Positions 23,756-34,400 of a DNA stretch of 64,000 nucleotides are shown one piece after another. The position numbers and the translations under genes were made by a program. Position 1 is the stretch's first letter. Each line of letters opens with the position of its first letter. The stretch spans positions 1,897,501 to 1,961,500 of the forward strand of contig NZ_CP034346.1 of the NCBI RefSeq assembly GCF_003991425.1. The letters are read 5' to 3'. Below the pieces are notes generated by a model. The model was not told the origin of the DNA. It did no database searches and saw only the letters and a program-made list of their open reading frames with translations. The stretch comes from Paenibacillus lutimineralis. GTDB taxonomy: Bacteria > Bacillota > Bacilli > Paenibacillales > Paenibacillaceae.

Positions 23756-25997
23756 TTGCGACATGGAAGCTTCGGAAGCGTCACGTTTCGAAAAATCTTT
23801 TTATCCTATACCGTGATCCTGATTATTCCGATCATTGTGTTCAGCAGCTTGAATGTCCAGCGGAACATCATGGAGGAGAGGCAGCGGCTGCATGACAAGC
23901 ACATCTCGGATGCCAATCGTATTGCAGTCGTCGTTGATGATAAACTGCAGGAGCTCAAAAATTTAGGCAAACTGATGAGCGAAGAGTCTTGGGTCCGGAA
24001 AATGATGCAGAATACAGACGTGTATGAGAATGAATTTGATTTTCTGAAGATGCTTGAAATTCGTAGAAACTTCGAGAATTCCATCAACTCCTTGAATATT
24101 CTCTCCTTCGGAATGATTGTTTTTTCCCGAAAAAGAACAGATCTTTTCTGCTTGGGGGACTTATGCGGAGGATGACTTTTTTTCCAGTGTGGCCGTATTC
24201 GATAATGAGACACGGCAGCGGATCGAGAGCTCCGTACTTGAACAACAGTATTTCAAGATGCTACCGCCGGAAACGATGAAGCTGTGGGGGAACAGCAAAC
24301 GTGTCATTCTGGTCTTTCAAAGTCTAGAGGTGGTGAATCAACCGCGAGGAGTGCTTGTTTTATTTATTGACAGCGCTTACTTCGCGGACTATATGCACCG
24401 GTTCGGGAGTATTGAGTCCACAGATATTTTAATAACGACGCAAGGACAGCCGATCTACAGGCAGACCCAGGCAGGACTTAATGGGGAGGAGCAGGGGAAC
24501 CAGAGCAGCTATGAGCTTGTGGTACCCTCGCTTGAGAGTGATCTGAAGTATAAAATGTCTTATCTTGATAGCAGTGTGATCGGTATCAACAATCTGTTCA
24601 GTTCGCTGCTGGCTATTTTGATATCCGCCGCGCTTGGCGCTCTAACCGCCTTCCTGTTGGCCAAGATCAGTTACCATCCGTTAGGGGCCTTGCTGAGCAA
24701 GCTTTCCGCCGCGATCCGTTCTGATGACGTCAGGAGTAGTCTCGTCTCCGGTTCCGAATATAATTACATTGAAGAATCCTTTGACCGGCTGCTGCATGAA
24801 AATGAGAAGCTTCAGCGATCGATGCAAGACTATGAAAAAGGCGCCAAATCGAATTTGTTCCAGCGTCTGCTCAAAGGATATTTTACGGACGATCAGCAAA
24901 TGAATGGACTGAAAAAAATCGGCATCGGTTATACCGATGAAATGCATTTCTGTACATTACTGATCAGCTTCCATGCGATCCGCGACGTCTCAGACTTCGG
25001 CCAGATCCGCAAAATCGAATTGATGACGATCGTGATTGTCGAGAAAGTGATGGAGCGTCATGGGCTGGATTATGAGCTGTTTGAAGTGACCCATGCGGAT
25101 AAGGCGCTGATTTTGTCCTCGGAAGGCCTTTTTGGACAGGAGGGGATGATGGAGCAAATCGCCGCCAGCATCACGGAAGAGATCGAACAGACTTGCGGTT
25201 TTCATCCTTATGTCTTGCCCGGGACGGTAGAGAAGGGACTGGTCGGCATTAGTAAATCGTATTATACAGCCAACGAAAGCCTGCAGTATATTATGTTCTC
25301 ACGCGACCATCTTCCCGACACCCAGGAAGAAACCGCCCAAACCATCGTTGAATATTATTACCCGACAGATTGGGAGGTGCAGCTAATCAATAATCTGAAG
25401 ATCGGGAATCTGGATACAACCATGCAAATCTTGCATGAAATCAGTACGGAGAACGGAAAGCGCTGCCTGTCCAAAGCGAGTACAATTCGCTTGGTCTCTT
25501 TATTGATGGAGACGATGCTGCGAGTGCTGCATGAATTGAATCTGGATACCGGCATTTACGTGAAGCAGTTCGCCAATAAAGCGGAAGGGGCGGATGTCGG
25601 GGAGATGTGGAGCTACGTATATGAAGTCGTCACCTTGATTTGCGAACGCAACCGCTACTCAAACTCGACAACGACTATCGCGGTCGGTAGTCAGCTGCTG
25701 CAGTATGTCAACGAAAATTACACCAGTGCCGACGTTTCGTTGAAGCAGCTTGCTGAAATCTTTCAAATGTCGGTCTCCAAAGTATCGAAAATCTTCAAGG
25801 AGGTTACCGGAATCAATTTCTATGATTATTTATGTCGGCTCCGCATGGAAAGGGCCAAGGAACTACTACGGGAAAGAAAATGCGCTATTGATGTTATCGC
25901 CCATCGCGTGGGCTATGAAAATGTCTATTCCTTCAAACGCGCATTTGTTCGGTATGAAGGCATCAAGCCCGATGAATATGTGGATATAGCGATGTGA
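23756..25997 (+). pseudogene. YesS-like membrane AraC-family regulator, frameshifted at a T6 run
   Basis: Two overlapping frames together give a complete regulator of about 747 residues. The first (TTG start 7 bases after GGAGGAGGGG) has an N-terminal membrane helix (IFLSYTVILIIPIIVFSSL) and part of the extracellular sensor, ending at 24175. The second continues the sensor, a second helix (SALLAILISAALGALTAFLLA region) and a C-terminal AraC HTH pair (SVSKVSKIFKEVTGINFYDY, VAHRVGYENVYSFKRAF-like). They join at GTTTTTTCCC (24119-24128). With five instead of six T the frame would be continuous (MIVFPEKEQIF). It may be a true mutation, a sequencing error or slippage. It probably controlled the adjacent sugar transporter. 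Confidence 0.8.
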
Positions 25998-26014
25998 AAG
26001 GATATAGGAAAGTA

Positions 26015-26101
26015 GGACACGAGGTTTATGTTTCGGTGGATGTGGTTGGTTTCCTTATGCGGGGAACAGCTTGGATCCACTGGATGCCTCGTGTCTTTTT
26101 T
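26015..26101 (+). terminator. Terminator of the regulator gene
   Basis: GGACACGAGG pairs with CCTCGTGTC and is followed by TTTTTTA. The 60-base loop can form further inner stems (GGTGGATG/CATCCACC-like). Confidence 0.6.
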
Positions 26102-26170
26102 ATAAAGAAAGTTAGGGGTTGCATAGCTATAAATGAACACTTATTAAGAGCCTAAATTGCATAAATATGG

Positions 26171-26199
26171 TTGACTTTGCCGTAAGAGATCAGTATAAT
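26171..26199 (+). promoter_or_regulatory. Strong sigma-A promoter of the NAD salvage operon
   Basis: TTGACT and a perfect TATAAT are separated by exactly 17 bases. This is the best promoter match in the window. Confidence 0.85.
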
Positions 26200-26204
26200 T
26201 ACAA

Positions 26205-26219
26205 TTAACAATTTGTTAA
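26205..26219 (+). promoter_or_regulatory. Palindromic operator candidate at the NAD operon start
   Basis: TTAACAATTTGTTAA is a perfect 6-bp inverted repeat around a 3-base centre. It begins 5 bases after the -10 box, where a bound repressor would block initiation. The likely ligand-sensing repressor is the Nudix/NrtR-like protein encoded next. Confidence 0.6.
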
Positions 26220-26246
26220 ATGTTAAAAATGAAGGAGGTCCGCTGC

Positions 26247-27062
26247 GTGATATCCAATGAACAAGCACTGCAGCACTATGACGCCAAGAAATACCGAACA
26301 CCGGATGGATATACGTCTGATATCGCGGTGTTTACGATTCTATCAGGTCAGCCTGAGCCTTTTAAACCTCCGGTTATGAAGCTGTATATTATGCTTATCA
26401 AGCGGAGCATGACGGATAGTGAAGGGCGTCCGAATATAGAAGCTGGCAAATGGGCGCTGCCCGGCGGTTTCGTGAACCCGGATGAGACGGCGTTCCAGTC
26501 TGCTGCCAGAGAATTGAAGGAGGAGACTGGAGTAGACAGCATTCATCTGGAGCATTATGGCGTGTATGACACTCCGGGGCGTGATCCACGAGGATGGATT
26601 ATCTCCAACGCGCACTATGCCATCGTGCCGGAGCATCTTCTGAAGCATCGCCAGAGTGGAGATGACGCTAGTGAAGTTGAGCTATTCCCGGTTGAGGATG
26701 TCTTGAAGCTGGAGCTGGCTTTTGATCACGAACGGATCATCCGTGATGCGATCGATGTGATCCGTCGCAAGTTGCTGGAGACGACTGCAGCGAAGGAGTT
26801 CCTGCCTGAGGAATTCACTTACTCGGAGCTTCAGGCGGTGCTGCTTACCGTCACCGATGATTCAGCGATTGCACTGGACGCATCTTTTGCCCGTAAAATA
26901 AAATCATTGCCATTCATTCAAGAGGTTCCCGGCAAGAAGACAACCCGAACCTCTAAGAAGCCAACGCAATTGTATCGCTTTGTCGAGAAAGCTACAGAAG
27001 CGAACCACTCGCTTTACCATATTAAAGGTAGTTCAAAAAGTCCGCTTTTGATCACGGAGTGA
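26247..27062 (+). CDS. NrtR-like Nudix-domain regulator of NAD metabolism
   Basis: A 271-residue protein from a GTG start 8 bases after GAAGGAGG. Residues about 20-150 form a Nudix domain with an intact box (74-96: GFVNPDETAFQSAARE, LKEETGV), preceded by WALPGG. Residues about 185-255 form a winged-helix domain (FTYSELQAVLLTV, ARKIKSLPFIQEV, QLYRFVEK), the NrtR arrangement in which ADP-ribose binding releases DNA. The box keeps all catalytic residues, so hydrolysis may persist. It heads an operon of pncA, pncB, nadD and nadE. The last dozen residues (GSSKSPLLITE) are encoded by a MITE-like repeat, so the original C-terminus has been replaced. Confidence 0.85.
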   Translation: MISNEQALQHYDAKKYRTPDGYTSDIAVFTILSGQPEPFKPPVMKLYIMLIKRSMTDSEGRPNIEAGKWALPGGFVNPDETAFQSAARELKEETGVDSIHLEHYGVYDTPGRDPRGWIISNAHYAIVPEHLLKHRQSGDDASEVELFPVEDVLKLELAFDHERIIRDAIDVIRRKLLETTAAKEFLPEEFTYSELQAVLLTVTDDSAIALDASFARKIKSLPFIQEVPGKKTTRTSKKPTQLYRFVEKATEANHSLYHIKGSSKSPLLITE

Positions 27063-27241
27063 ATCAGGAAGTGGGCTCGGCATCGAATCTTGAATTCAGC
27101 TGGGACTAAGCATATGCTTACGAAGTCATGTTTCCTACGGAAACATCTCAGGTGCTCACGTATCCAAAACGTACGCTCCGCTCCTCACTCCCAAGCTTTA
27201 TCCAACCTTCTCGGTGCTGAAAATCGACCTTTTTGAACTCG
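27026..27241 (+). repeat. MITE-like repeat, copy B
   Basis: About 216 bp with left end TTCAAAAAGTC, right end GACCTTTTTGAA, the shared block CATCGAATCTTGAATTCA and the internal palindrome GTTTCCTACGGAAAC. It is inserted across the 3' end of the NrtR-like gene and ends 36 bases before pncA. Confidence 0.8.
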
Positions 27242-27277
27242 CATTGAATTGAAAGTAAAATCAGGGAGGTATTCAGG

Positions 27278-27838
27278 ATGACAGAAGTGAAGAAGAGAGC
27301 ATTAATCAATATTGATTACACGAATGATTTCGTGGCCGATGATGGAGCGCTGACCTGTGGGAAGCCAGGGCAGGCGATTGAGCAGGCGATGGTCGACATT
27401 ACCAAACAGTATATTGGCAATAATGATTATGTTGTGTTCGCGATTGATCTTCATAGACAAGGGGATCAGCTTCATCCCGAGACCATACTATTCCCACCGC
27501 ATAATCTTGAGGGAACGAAGGGACGCGAGCTGTACGGCGCATTGGAGGAGGTCTATCAGTTGAATAAGACATCCGAGAATGTGTATTGGATGGATAAGAC
27601 GAGATACAGCGCGTTTGCAGGGACGGATCTTGAACTGCAGCTTCGCGCAAGAGGAATAACTGAGCTTCATCTGGTCGGGGTATGCACGGATATTTGCGTA
27701 TTGCATACGGCAGTTGATGCTTATAATAGAGGATTTCATATCGTTATCCATGAAGCAGCTGTAGCCAGCTTCGATCAGGAAGGGCATGTCTGGGCACTGC
27801 GTCATTTTAAAGGATCGCTCGGAGCGGAGATTCAGTAA
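27278..27838 (+). CDS. pncA: Nicotinamidase (isochorismatase-family cysteine hydrolase)
   Basis: A 186-residue cytoplasmic enzyme converting nicotinamide to nicotinate and ammonia. The catalytic triad of the family is visible: Asp13 in NIDYTNDF, Lys107 in MDKTRYSAF, Cys140 in GVCTDICVLHTA. The cis-peptide-type GVCTD and the metal-site region DLHRQGDQLHPE are also present. It is second in the NAD operon, 16 bases before pncB. Confidence 0.88.
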   Translation: MTEVKKRALINIDYTNDFVADDGALTCGKPGQAIEQAMVDITKQYIGNNDYVVFAIDLHRQGDQLHPETILFPPHNLEGTKGRELYGALEEVYQLNKTSENVYWMDKTRYSAFAGTDLELQLRARGITELHLVGVCTDICVLHTAVDAYNRGFHIVIHEAAVASFDQEGHVWALRHFKGSLGAEIQ

Positions 27839-27854
27839 AGAGGAGGAATGAGCC

Positions 27855-29354
27855 ATGAAGAACAGTCTTGACAAAGAGATGCGGCCGGCGCCTGACGCTT
27901 ATGCGGATGACAGCTATGCCCTGCATACCGATAAATATCAAATCAATATGACCCAGGCCTACTGGCAGGATCAAATTCATGAACGTAAGGCCGTATTCGA
28001 GGTCTATTTCCGCAAAATTCCTTTCGAGAACGGTTATGCTGTCTTTGCCGGGCTGGAGCGGGTCATCCGGTACCTTCAACAATTTCGCTTCACAAAGAGC
28101 GATCTCGATTATTTACGGGAAGACGGATATAGCGAAGAATTCCTAGCTTACTTGGAACAGCTTCGATTTACGGGAAGCGTGCGCTCGATGCAGGAAGGTG
28201 AACTCGTCTTCGCCAATGAGCCGATGATGCAGATCGAGGCTCCGCTGGCCGAGGCTCAACTCATTGAGACGGCTCTGCTCAATATGGTCAATTTCCAAAC
28301 CTTGATTGCAACGAAGGCCTCGCGGATCAAGCAGGTGATCGGCCAAGAGATCAGCATGGAGTTCGGAACCAGACGTGCACAAGAGATGGACGCTGCGATC
28401 TGGGGAGCAAGAGCTGCCTATATCGCTGGCTTCGAAGCGACCTCGAACGTCAGGGCCGGCAAGCTGTTCGGCATTCCGACGGTAGGTACCCATGCCCATG
28501 CGATGGTTCAAGCATATCGCGATGAATACACCGCCTTTCACAAATATGCGGAAGCCCATAAGGATTGCGTGTTCTTGGTGGATACCTATGATACGCTAAG
28601 ATCAGGGGTACCTACGGCGATCCAGGTTGCCAAGGAACTTGGCCCGAAGATTAACTTCCTTGGCATCCGTCTCGATAGCGGGGACCTGGCATATTTGTCG
28701 AAGGAAGCACGCAAGATGCTTGACGCAGCAGGCTTCAAGCAGGCCAAGATTTACGCGACCAATGATCTGGATGAGCATACGATCATGAACCTGAAAGCGC
28801 AGGGGGCGAAGATCGACGTATGGGGAGTTGGAACGAAGCTGATTACGGCTTATGATCAGCCTGCCCTGGGCGCGGTATATAAATTGATCGCCATCGAGGA
28901 TGAGAATGGCCAAATGCAGGATACGATCAAGATCAGTTCGAATCCGGAGAAAGTAACCACACCTGGCCGCAAGAAAGTGTTCCGTATTATCAATAAAGGC
29001 AATCAGAAATCGGAAGGCGATTATATCGCGTTGGTGCATGAGAATCCGCAGCAGGAGGATCCGCTGAAGATGTTCCATCCGGTGCATACCCATGTTGCCA
29101 AGTTCGTTACTAATTTCGAAGCACGTGAGCTGCATCATACGATCTTCGAGGCGGGCAAATTGGTCTATAAGTTGCCGGGGCTATCCGAGATTCAGCAATA
29201 TGCGGCTCAGAACCTGGAGCTGCTATGGGATGAATACAAGCGAATGCTGAATCCGGCCGAGTATCCCGTAGATTTAAGCCAGGCATGCTGGGATAACAAA
29301 ATGCGGCTGATCGCCGAGATCATGCAGCAGGTCGGCCGAAGAGTCCAAGCATAA
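27855..29354 (+). CDS. pncB: Nicotinate phosphoribosyltransferase
   Basis: A 499-residue enzyme making nicotinate mononucleotide from nicotinate and PRPP with ATP. It shows the family start (LHTDKYQINMTQAYW), YFRKIPFENGYAVFAGLE, the GTRRAQEMDAAIWGARAAY loop, GTHAHAMVQAY and the phosphate-binding RLDSGDLAYLSKEAR. The length fits the family. GAGGAGG lies close to the ATG. Its substrate is the product of pncA upstream and its product is used by nadD downstream. Confidence 0.92.
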   Translation: MKNSLDKEMRPAPDAYADDSYALHTDKYQINMTQAYWQDQIHERKAVFEVYFRKIPFENGYAVFAGLERVIRYLQQFRFTKSDLDYLREDGYSEEFLAYLEQLRFTGSVRSMQEGELVFANEPMMQIEAPLAEAQLIETALLNMVNFQTLIATKASRIKQVIGQEISMEFGTRRAQEMDAAIWGARAAYIAGFEATSNVRAGKLFGIPTVGTHAHAMVQAYRDEYTAFHKYAEAHKDCVFLVDTYDTLRSGVPTAIQVAKELGPKINFLGIRLDSGDLAYLSKEARKMLDAAGFKQAKIYATNDLDEHTIMNLKAQGAKIDVWGVGTKLITAYDQPALGAVYKLIAIEDENGQMQDTIKISSNPEKVTTPGRKKVFRIINKGNQKSEGDYIALVHENPQQEDPLKMFHPVHTHVAKFVTNFEARELHHTIFEAGKLVYKLPGLSEIQQYAAQNLELLWDEYKRMLNPAEYPVDLSQACWDNKMRLIAEIMQQVGRRVQA

Positions 29355-29364
29355 GTGCTACTTC

Positions 29365-29399
29365 AAGATCAAAGAGGGACTTTTTGAACAACCTCTATA
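29365..29399 (+). repeat. MITE-like repeat, end fragment
   Basis: GATCAAAGAGGGACTTTTTG and the following AACAACCTCTAT match the right end of copy D. Only about 35 bp remain between pncB and nadD. Confidence 0.6.
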
Positions 29400-29426
29400 A
29401 GGGAGAGACAAGGGGAGGAATCGGCG

Positions 29427-30041
29427 ATGGCCAAGATAGGAATCTATGGATCATCCTTTGATCCGATCACGAACGTGCATTTGTGGACGGCAAGTACGGT
29501 GATGCATCGTTGCAAGCTGGATCAGGTTATTTTTCTGCCCTGCTCAAGCAAGCGCCCAGACAAGACGTTGCATGTGAGCGATGAGCATCGCTGGAACATG
29601 ATCGTGATGGCGATCCAGGGGAATGATAGATTTGTTGCCGATGATTATGAAATGAAGCAGCCAGGCTGGGAGATTGCGACGTATATAACGCTTAAGCACT
29701 TCAAGGCAAAATATCAGGAAGATGAGATTTATTTTATAATGGGAGCGGATCTGCTGCTTGATATCGGTGAGGGGAAATGGAAAAAATCCAAGGAGCTCAT
29801 TCGTGAGAACAAGTTCATCGTTATGGCCAGGGATGGGATCAATATGCTCTCGGCGATCAGTAAGTCGCCTATTCTGCGAAATAGTGATGACGGACAAACG
29901 TTCCATCTTATCGATAAAGGGCTGGCGATGGAGATCAGCTCCACCTATATCCGTGATGAGTTCAGATTGGGCGGAGAACCGCGCTATCTTATGCCTGATA
30001 GTTGCTATTCCTATATTAAAGAGCACCAACTATATAAATAG
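29427..30041 (+). CDS. nadD: Nicotinate-nucleotide adenylyltransferase
   Basis: A 204-residue nucleotidyltransferase-fold enzyme joining nicotinate mononucleotide to AMP from ATP. Motifs are GIYGSSFDPITNVHLW (the family HxGH position is modified to NVHL), IFLPCSSKRPDK, FIMGADLL and the C-terminal ISSTYIRDEFRLGG, which binds ATP. GGGGAGGAATC lies upstream. Paenibacillus genomes usually carry another nadD beside the division/competence genes, so this is probably a second copy dedicated to salvage. Confidence 0.82.
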   Translation: MAKIGIYGSSFDPITNVHLWTASTVMHRCKLDQVIFLPCSSKRPDKTLHVSDEHRWNMIVMAIQGNDRFVADDYEMKQPGWEIATYITLKHFKAKYQEDEIYFIMGADLLLDIGEGKWKKSKELIRENKFIVMARDGINMLSAISKSPILRNSDDGQTFHLIDKGLAMEISSTYIRDEFRLGGEPRYLMPDSCYSYIKEHQLYK

Positions 30042-30059
30042 AGAGGAGCCATCAGCAAT

Positions 30060-30878
30060 ATGAGCATTCAACAACAAGTCATTAAAGCGCTGCATGTAAA
30101 GCCGGTCATTCAAGCCAAGGAGGAGATCAGACAGCGGGTGGATTTCCTGAAGGCGTACTGCCGCAAGACGAGAGCCAAAGGCTTCGTCCTTGGGATCAGC
30201 GGGGGACAGGATTCGACACTTGCCGGACGGTTGGCTCAGCTTGCGGTCGAGGAGCTGCGAGCAGAAGACTATGAAGCGACATTCTATGCGGTTCGCTTGC
30301 CTTACGGAACACAGCAGGATGAGGAGGATGCAGCCGAGGCGCTGGCTTTTATCCGGCCGGATCAATCTCTGGTCGTTAACATCCAGGAACCGGTACTCGC
30401 TTTTTCCGAGCAGGTCAAGCAATCGTTCGGCCATCCGATGTCTGATTTCAACAAAGGCAATGCTAAGGCACGTATGCGGATGATGGTCCAATACGCAATC
30501 GGCGGGGAGACGGGCTGTCTTGTCATCGGTACGGATCATGCAGCAGAGGCTGTAACCGGCTTCTATACGAAATTTGGCGACGGCGGCGCAGACCTTGTAC
30601 CATTGGCTGGTCTAACGAAGGAGCAGGGGCGTGAACTGCTTAAGGAATTGAATGCGACGGAGCGTCTGTATTTGAAGGTCCCCACCGCTGATTTGCTTGA
30701 TGACAAGCCACAGCAGTCCGATGAAGCAGAGCTTGGCATTACCTATAAAGCGCTGGACGATTATTTAACGGGCGCAGCAGTAGATGCTAAGACCGAGGCC
30801 AGTATTGAGGAACGCTATTTGCGCAGCGAGCATAAGCGTCAGATGCCAGTGGCACCTTATGACGAATGGTGGAAATAG
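30060..30878 (+). CDS. nadE: Ammonia-dependent NAD synthetase
   Basis: A 272-residue enzyme amidating nicotinate adenine dinucleotide to NAD. The PP-loop [14 protein letters not shown] (residues 47-60), [46 protein letters not shown] and the C-terminal [11 protein letters not shown] are all typical. There is no glutaminase domain, so free ammonia is the donor. Start follows GAGAGGAG. It is the last gene of the NAD operon and a terminator follows. Confidence 0.92.
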   Translation: MSIQQQVIKALHVKPVIQAKEEIRQRVDFLKAYCRKTRAKGFVLGISGGQDSTLAGRLAQLAVEELRAEDYEATFYAVRLPYGTQQDEEDAAEALAFIRPDQSLVVNIQEPVLAFSEQVKQSFGHPMSDFNKGNAKARMRMMVQYAIGGETGCLVIGTDHAAEAVTGFYTKFGDGGADLVPLAGLTKEQGRELLKELNATERLYLKVPTADLLDDKPQQSDEAELGITYKALDDYLTGAAVDAKTEASIEERYLRSEHKRQMPVAPYDEWWK

Positions 30879-30918
30879 AAAAAAAGTGGGGGGCGATAAA
30901 CAGTCCCCTACTTTTTTA
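30879..30918 (+). terminator. Terminator of the NAD operon
   Basis: AAAAAAAGTGGGG pairs with CCCCTACTTTTTT across a short loop, directly after the nadE stop. Confidence 0.8.
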
Positions 30919-31420
30919 TGATCTGTAACGGAGATGTCCCTTAGAATCGCGGTGCCATGGCGGCTAGTTGCGGTATGGCCCGCGGTGGCTGTGACATCCT
31001 TCTTAAATCCATCTTATTTAAGTCATATTTTATTTTCTGTGCCATATAAATACTTTCGTACCAAATCGCAATCTCAGCGTATGTTTCGTATCTCCCCTAG
31101 CTTCATTCTGCGAAGTGAAATGCTATATCACCCCATTAACACCCATTTAATTGTTCACTCTAATCAAACCCCATGCCCCACGCCTAAAGGATTTACACTC
31201 TAGTTTTGCTGTATTTCCACATACGTGTTCTTTGCTGTATTTATTCCGCAATGTTGTTTTCTCCATATACCAAGCCTATTGACTTACTGCTTCCCACTTG
31301 AAAGGGGGTGAGGCCTTGATTTGTGATTCGCAGTATCACTAACGAGAGCATGCCTACTTAACATCAAAGCAAAAAAGCGCAGATAGGGGTACCTGTTGTA
31401 CAAAAAAAGGAGGAGAATGC
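30919..31420. other. Long intergenic region upstream of the chitinase gene
   Basis: About 500 bp without a credible gene. An 89-codon plus-strand frame (30934-31203) lacks a ribosome site and protein character. A 5-bp inverted repeat GTGAT/ATCAC at 31322-31338 and an isolated TTGACT near 31280 without a matching -10 are the only features seen. The length suggests an untranslated leader or regulatory region for the secreted chitinase. Confidence 0.5.
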
Positions 31421-34400
31421 ATGGTTCACAGCAAGGTATTAAAAAAAGCTGGAATGGCCTGGTTCTGCTTGTTACTGATCATCGGGTCGTTCGTATCCGG
31501 TATTGGTGTACAAAATGCAAGCGCAGCCACTCCGAACGGAAACTACAAAATCGTCGGATATTTTCCATCTTGGGGGATTTACGGCCGCAGCTATAATGTT
31601 ACCGATATCGATGTTTCTAAAATCACGCACATCAACTATGCGTTTGCCGATATTTGTTGGAATGGTAAACATGGTAATGGTTCTACAGCTATAGATAACC
31701 CGAACAAAAATACATGGCCTTGTACGGTAACCGGTATACCACTTCAATCCGGTAATGTTCCTAATGGCAGTATCGTACTTGGCGATCCTGATGCCGATGC
31801 CTTGCGCCCTACACCTGGCGGGCCAACAACTGGTTGCTGGGCCGATGCGGCTTGCGGTAACTTTGGAGCCTTACGGAATTTGAAGGCAAAAAATCCCCGA
31901 TTGAAGACGATCCTGTCGGTCGGAGGATGGACATGGTCCAATCGCTTCTCGGATACTGCGGCATCTGATGAAACCCGAAAGAACTTCGCTAAATCCGCCG
32001 TCGATGCGCTTCGAGCTTATGGGTTTGATGGGGTTGACCTCGATTGGGAATATCCGAATGTCGAAGCTATCAAAGGTAATAGCTACCGACCGGAGGATAA
32101 ACAAAACTACACCTTGCTACTCCAAGAAACCCGTAATCAGTTGGATGCAGCAGGAGCCGAAGATGGCAAACAATACCTCCTTACCATCGCTTCCGGAGCG
32201 AGTCAAAAATTCGTGGATAACACAGAGCTGGGCAAAATTGCTCAAATCGTCGATTGGATCAATATTATGAGTTATGACTTCCATGGCGGTTCTTTTGAAG
32301 ATACAACTAGCCATAACACCGGTCTTTATGGTGATCCTAGCGATCCATACTACAGCAACAACTTCTTCGTGGATGGTGCGATCCAAGCTTATAAAAATGC
32401 TGGCGTCCCACTGAACAAAATCGTTCTTGGCTTAGAGTTCATGGCTCGCAGTTGGAAGAACTGCCCTCCAGGACCGAATAACGACGGTCAATACCAGACT
32501 TGTGCAGCTGATAACAGCTCTGTGTTCAAATGGGCTCCCAACGGAACTTGGGATGATACCAACACAGCAAATACAGGGGTGTTTGATTACGGGGATCTTG
32601 CCGCAAACTATGTAAATAAAAATGGGTATACCCGTTATTTCAACAATATTGCCAAGGTTCCTTATCTCTACAATCCAACGACCAAAATCTTCATCTCTTA
32701 TGATGATATCGAATCCATCGGTTATAAGACCGAATACATCAAGAACAATTATCTTGGCGGTGCCATGATCTGGGAATTCAGCTCTGATTGTCGCACAAGT
32801 CCAAAATTCAACTGTACAGGACCTAAGCTGTTAGATAAGGTTGCTGGTGACCTGAGTCAAGCTACACCACCAACCGATACCACACCACCAACTGCTCCAA
32901 CGAATTTAGTTGATGCGGGCCACGGCGACAAGAAAGTCACATTAAGCTGGAACCCTTCGACGGATAATGTAGGTGTTATGGCTTATGATGTTTATAAAAA
33001 TGGTACGCTCGTTCAGTCAGTTGACGGAGCAACAACAACCGCACTCATCAAAGGATTAACAGGCAGCACAACGTATATCTTTACGGTCAAAGCGAGAGAT
33101 GCGGCTGGCAACTCTTCCGCAGCCAGCAATGCCCTTTCGGTCACCACTTCACCGCCAATCCTCGATAATGAACCTCCAACCACTCCGACCAATCTCACTG
33201 CCTTAGCCAAAACAAAAACGACGGTCAAGCTAAGTTGGGGTGCTTCAACCGATAACGACGATATCGCTGGCTACGACATTTACCAGAATGGCACACTTGT
33301 TAAATCAACTGATGGCACAACGGAGACCATCACTGGACTCTCTCCAGGAACTACTTACAACTTCTATGTTATTGCTAGAGATCTGTCTGGTAACCCTTCT
33401 GCCCCTAGTGACTCTATCTCTGTGACGACGCCTACCGATCCTGTCTTCCCTGCATGGCAACCTAATACTGCGTATACAGTCGGAGTTTATGTTACTTATA
33501 ACGGGAACCTCTACAAATGTACTTATGCCCACACTTCCATCCAAGGTTGGGAGCCTTCTGCCGCTCCAACATTATGGCAGCTTCAATCTGCTCCACCTGC
33601 AGATACGCAACCACCAAGCGCGCCTGCGAATCTTACCATCACTGCACAAACATCAACATCCGCTACATTAACATGGACAGCATCTACCGATAATATCGGT
33701 GTAACAGGATATGACATCTATCAAGGTTCGAATCTGATCGGCAGCTCTACGACAACAACTTTTACCGTAACAGGTCTTCCAGCAGGCAGTGCCGTATCCT
33801 TTTACGTAAAGGCGAAAGACGCGGCGGGCAATGTGTCAGCAGCCAGCAACGTCGTGACTACGACACCAACGGCACCGGATACTGTTCCTCCTACCGCTCC
33901 TGCAAATCTGACCTCCACGACAAAAACTCAAACAAGCGTAACCCTGGCTTGGGGAGCTTCCACAGATAACGTGGGTGTTACAGGTTACGACGTCTATAAC
34001 GGTTCCACGCTGGCGGCTTCCGTGAACGGTACGACACTTACGGCGGTTATTAATAATCTATCTCCAAACACGACTTATACCTTTACAGTCATAGCCAAAG
34101 ACGCGGCGGGCAACGTCTCGGCAGCTAGCAATGTCGCAACAGTCACTACCGATGCAGCGTCTCCTACAGATACTGTTCCTCCTACCGCTCCTGCAAATCT
34201 GACCTCGACGGCAAAAACTCAAACAAGCGTAACCCTGGCTTGGGAAGCTTCCACAGATAACGTGGGTGTTACAGGCTACGATGTCTATAACGGTTCCACG
34301 CTGGCGGCTTCTGTGAACGGTACGACTCTTACGGCGGTTATTAATAATCTATCTCCAAACACGACTTATACCTTTACAGTTATAGCCAAAGACGCAGCGG

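Noticed and set aside
30934..31203. 89-codon plus-strand open frame between nadE and the chitinase gene
   Set aside because: No ribosome binding site, biased composition unlike a folded protein, no recognisable motif; it lies in a probable leader region.
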